Shown here: positions 31,458-33,163 of the stretch, piece by piece | How the letters are laid out: each line of letters begins with the position of its first letter | How positions within the stretch are numbered: the first letter of the stretch is position 1 | DNA from: an uncultured Alistipes sp. | GTDB taxonomy: Bacteria; Bacteroidota; Bacteroidia; Bacteroidales; Rikenellaceae | NCBI GenBank assembly: GCA_900768045.1 | Contig: CAAGBL010000093.1 | Coordinates: 1-33,163, forward strand | Direction: 5' to 3' | Length of the DNA stretch: 33,163 bases | Made by a program: the position numbers and the translations under genes | The notes under the pieces: generated by a model | Database searches by the model: none | What the model was told of the DNA's origin: nothing | What the model saw: the letters and a program-made list of their open reading frames with translations, nothing else

Positions 31458-32039
31458 ATGGATCTATCGGTAATTCTTCAAGCCATTGGCATCGCTCTCG
31501 GTCTGCTCTATCTTTGGCTTGAGTACAAGGCGAATATATGGGTATGGATTGTGGGTGCTATCATGCCCCTTGTCCATGGAACGTTGTACCTCACAAAGGG
31601 TATCTATGCCGACGCTATCATGCAGCTATACTACGTCTTTGCGGGTATTTATGGCCTTGCTGTGTGGTTGCGTAAGCCTAAGGCAGATGGTAAGGATAAG
31701 CACGAGGGCAAGATACGCCACACACCAGTAGGGTGGATAGTTCCCCTTGTGTCTGTCTACGTGGCTCTGCATGCGGCTCTCTATTTCATCCTTGCCGAGT
31801 TTACCGATAGCACCATTCCATTTTTCGACTCTATGTCTACGGCCCTGTGTATCGTGGCAATGTGGATGCTCTCTCGCAAGCTCGTCGAGCAGTGGTTGGT
31901 GTGGCTTGTTGTCGATATGATTAGTGTCGGCTTGTACTTCTATAAAGGTATCCCTGGCACAGCCTCGCTCTACACGCTCTACTGCATACTCGCCATTGCA
32001 GGTTACATGCGCTGGAGAAGGCAGGCCAAACATGTTTAG
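31458..32039 (+). CDS. pnuT: PnuC-family thiamine transporter
   Basis: 193 residues of the PnuC family with about seven membrane segments (for example LQAIGIALGLLYLWLEYK, WVWIVGAIMPLVHGTLYL, MQLYYVFAGIYGLAVWL). These carriers move vitamins by facilitated diffusion and rely on later phosphorylation to trap them. The riboswitch and adjacent receptor support thiamine rather than nicotinamide riboside as substrate. In many Bacteroidetes the next gene is thiamine pyrophosphokinase; here a bidirectional terminator and a BspA-like gene follow instead. Confidence 0.88.
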   Translation: MDLSVILQAIGIALGLLYLWLEYKANIWVWIVGAIMPLVHGTLYLTKGIYADAIMQLYYVFAGIYGLAVWLRKPKADGKDKHEGKIRHTPVGWIVPLVSVYVALHAALYFILAEFTDSTIPFFDSMSTALCIVAMWMLSRKLVEQWLVWLVVDMISVGLYFYKGIPGTASLYTLYCILAIAGYMRWRRQAKHV

Positions 32040-32073
32040 CATTATAAAAGAGAAGAGGCTAATCCAAAATAAG

Positions 32074-32125
32074 GTGGCGTATGTGCAAACTACGATGTTT
32101 GCTACATACGCCACTATTGTATTAT
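32074..32125. terminator. Bidirectional terminator between pnuT and the BspA-like gene
   Basis: GTGGCGTATGT (32074-32084) pairs with ACATACGCCAC (32104-32114), with GCAAAC/GTTTGC extending the stem. T-rich sequence follows on both strands. Confidence 0.85.
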
Positions 32126-32137
32126 TATTTACAGTTA

Positions 32138-33163
32138 TTAGAAGTCGTAGCCAACAATATCCGAGGCATAGTTTTTCCAATACCCTGCTGATTTATACGC
32201 CTCTACCGAGTCGCGTGGTACATAAATCTTTCTGACCGAGGCGTTATAGTCGAACATTTGAGAACCTCCCGTTGGCGGAGTTGTTGGCTTGCAATAAACC
32301 TCTTTCAGCGAGGTGCATTTATAGAATGTATAATCTTCAATCTCAGTCACGCCATTGCCGATTGTAACACTTGTCAGCGAGTTGCAATTACGGAATGCAT
32401 AACTGCCAATCCAAGTAACGCTGTCGGGAATGGTAACACTTGTTAGCGAGGTGCAATAACAGAATGCAAACATTCCAATCTCAGTAACGCTGTCGGGGAT
32501 TATCAAATCAGTTACCAACTCATTATTTAGGTATAGATTTCCTGCATAAAGTAATGGATTTGTGTCAGAGTCGTCAAATGAAATATTACACCAAGCAGCG
32601 ATATCAGTTATATATACACTTGTCAGCGAGGTGCAATAACTGAATGCCCAATCTCCAATAGAAGTAACGCTATCGCCGATAGTAACCCGAGTAAACTCTG
32701 AGCCGTAGAATGCACCATCCTTATACGATGATGCACTTGGAATATTACAATTTACTATCAATTCGCCGGTGCAACCATAGAATGCACCATTACCAATCGA
32801 AGTAACGCCATTGCCAATAGTTACACTTGTCAGCGAGGTGCAACCATCGAATGCATTACTACCAATCGAAGTAACGCTATCGCCGATAGTAACCCGAGTA
32901 AACTTTGAGCCGTAGAATGCACCATAATAATACTCTGATGCACTTGGAATATTACAATTTACTATCAATTCGCCGGTGCAACCAGAGAATGCATTTTTTC
33001 CAATTGAAGTAACGCTGTCGGGAATTGTGATGCTTGTCAGCGAGGTGCAACCATCGAATGCATTACTACCAATCGAAGTAACGCTATCAGGAATAGTAAC
33101 ACTTGTCAGCGAGGTGCAATAACAGAATGCAGCATCACCAATCGAAGTAACACTATCAGGAAT
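32138..33163 (-). CDS. BspA-like leucine-rich-repeat protein, N-terminus beyond window
   Basis: The frame is open from the window edge (33163) to TAA at 32138, giving 341 visible residues; the start and any signal peptide lie outside. Repeats are of two kinds: canonical LRR_5 units (IPDSVTSIG..AF..CTSLTS) and a longer unit (GELIVNCNIPSAS....GAFYGS.FTRVTIGDSV) that occurs twice almost identically, plus one AWCNISFDDSDTNPLLYAG insertion typical of BspA proteins. The C-terminal cap (CKPTTPPTG...IYVPRDSVEAYKSA..W...IVGYDF) matches that of the gene at 509-2821. Both genes lie on the same strand about 30 kb apart. Likely a surface protein; ligand unknown. Confidence 0.88.
   Translation of the reverse strand: MPDSVTSIGDAAFCYCTSLTSVTIPDSVTSIGSNAFDGCTSLTSITIPDSVTSIGKNAFSGCTGELIVNCNIPSASEYYYGAFYGSKFTRVTIGDSVTSIGSNAFDGCTSLTSVTIGNGVTSIGNGAFYGCTGELIVNCNIPSASSYKDGAFYGSEFTRVTIGDSVTSIGDWAFSYCTSLTSVYITDIAAWCNISFDDSDTNPLLYAGNLYLNNELVTDLIIPDSVTEIGMFAFCYCTSLTSVTIPDSVTWIGSYAFRNCNSLTSVTIGNGVTEIEDYTFYKCTSLKEVYCKPTTPPTGGSQMFDYNASVRKIYVPRDSVEAYKSAGYWKNYASDIVGYDF

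Noticed and set aside
31626..32180. 184-codon minus-strand frame opposite pnuT
   Set aside because: It is antisense to a clearly recognised transporter gene and crosses the terminator.

Overview
The window looks like a chromosomal segment of a Bacteroidales bacterium. The evidence is: many promoters of the Bacteroidetes type (TAnnTTTG at -7, often with TTG 19-20 bases upstream), BspA-like leucine-rich-repeat lipoproteins, DUF5106-type thioredoxin lipoprotein, FKBP-type lipoproteins, a TPP riboswitch in front of a TonB receptor and PnuT, and family members of Bacteroidetes type (MDH, PF06189 nucleotidase, LuxC-like reductase). The genus cannot be fixed from the sequence; Rikenellaceae/Alistipes-like is a guess. 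No tRNA, rRNA, CRISPR array or intact transposase was seen.

Layout. 1-508: intergenic repeats (pyrimidine-rich CCCTATT tract, a structured hairpin element) and a terminator. 509-3327: a BspA-like lipoprotein gene (-) preceded by an unlisted 42-codon ORF and a leader of about 320 nt. 3359-7404: a tight (-) operon pyrD-cinA-pncB-msrC, with TAATG overlaps at the pyrD/cinA and pncB/msrC junctions, combining pyrimidine synthesis, NAD salvage and methionine-sulfoxide repair. 7454-8514: pdxB (-), divergent from a (+) run 8573-13058: ureohydrolase-fold protein, NhaA antiporter and two FKBP-like lipoproteins. 13103-14394: a 93-aa conserved-type protein (-) divergent from ispE (+). 14403-15194: a zeta-toxin-like kinase with an overlapping 54-aa ORF that is not obvious from ORF lists, and a palindrome over its promoter. 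15209-17104: glycosyltransferase and acyl-ACP thioesterase (-). 17181-20090: large secreted M16 peptidase (+). 20091-20394: repeats. 20395-24187: LuxC-like reductase, thioredoxin-like lipoprotein and argS (-). 24188-24865: a MITE-like element with nested inverted repeats holding a frameshifted zinc-ribbon gene remnant. 24866-25970: dusB-type gene (+). 25966-26319: NifX/NifB-like small protein (-). 26320-26628: repeats and the mdh terminator. 26629-27716: mdh (-). 27747-28999: 5'-nucleotidase and a small membrane protein (+). 29033-32125: TPP riboswitch, TonB receptor, PnuT-type thiamine transporter. 32138-33163: a second BspA-like gene (-), cut by the window edge.

Most genes are core metabolism. 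The parts most worth a second look are: the hairpin element whose two copies differ by compensatory stem changes; the TIR-bounded element carrying a decayed zinc-ribbon gene; the kinase/54-aa pair with an apparent operator; the ureohydrolase that has Lys in place of two metal ligands; the dihydroorotate dehydrogenase with altered active-site motifs; and the small peptide gene ahead of the BspA lipoprotein. Family assignments come from motif recognition by eye; no database search was run.
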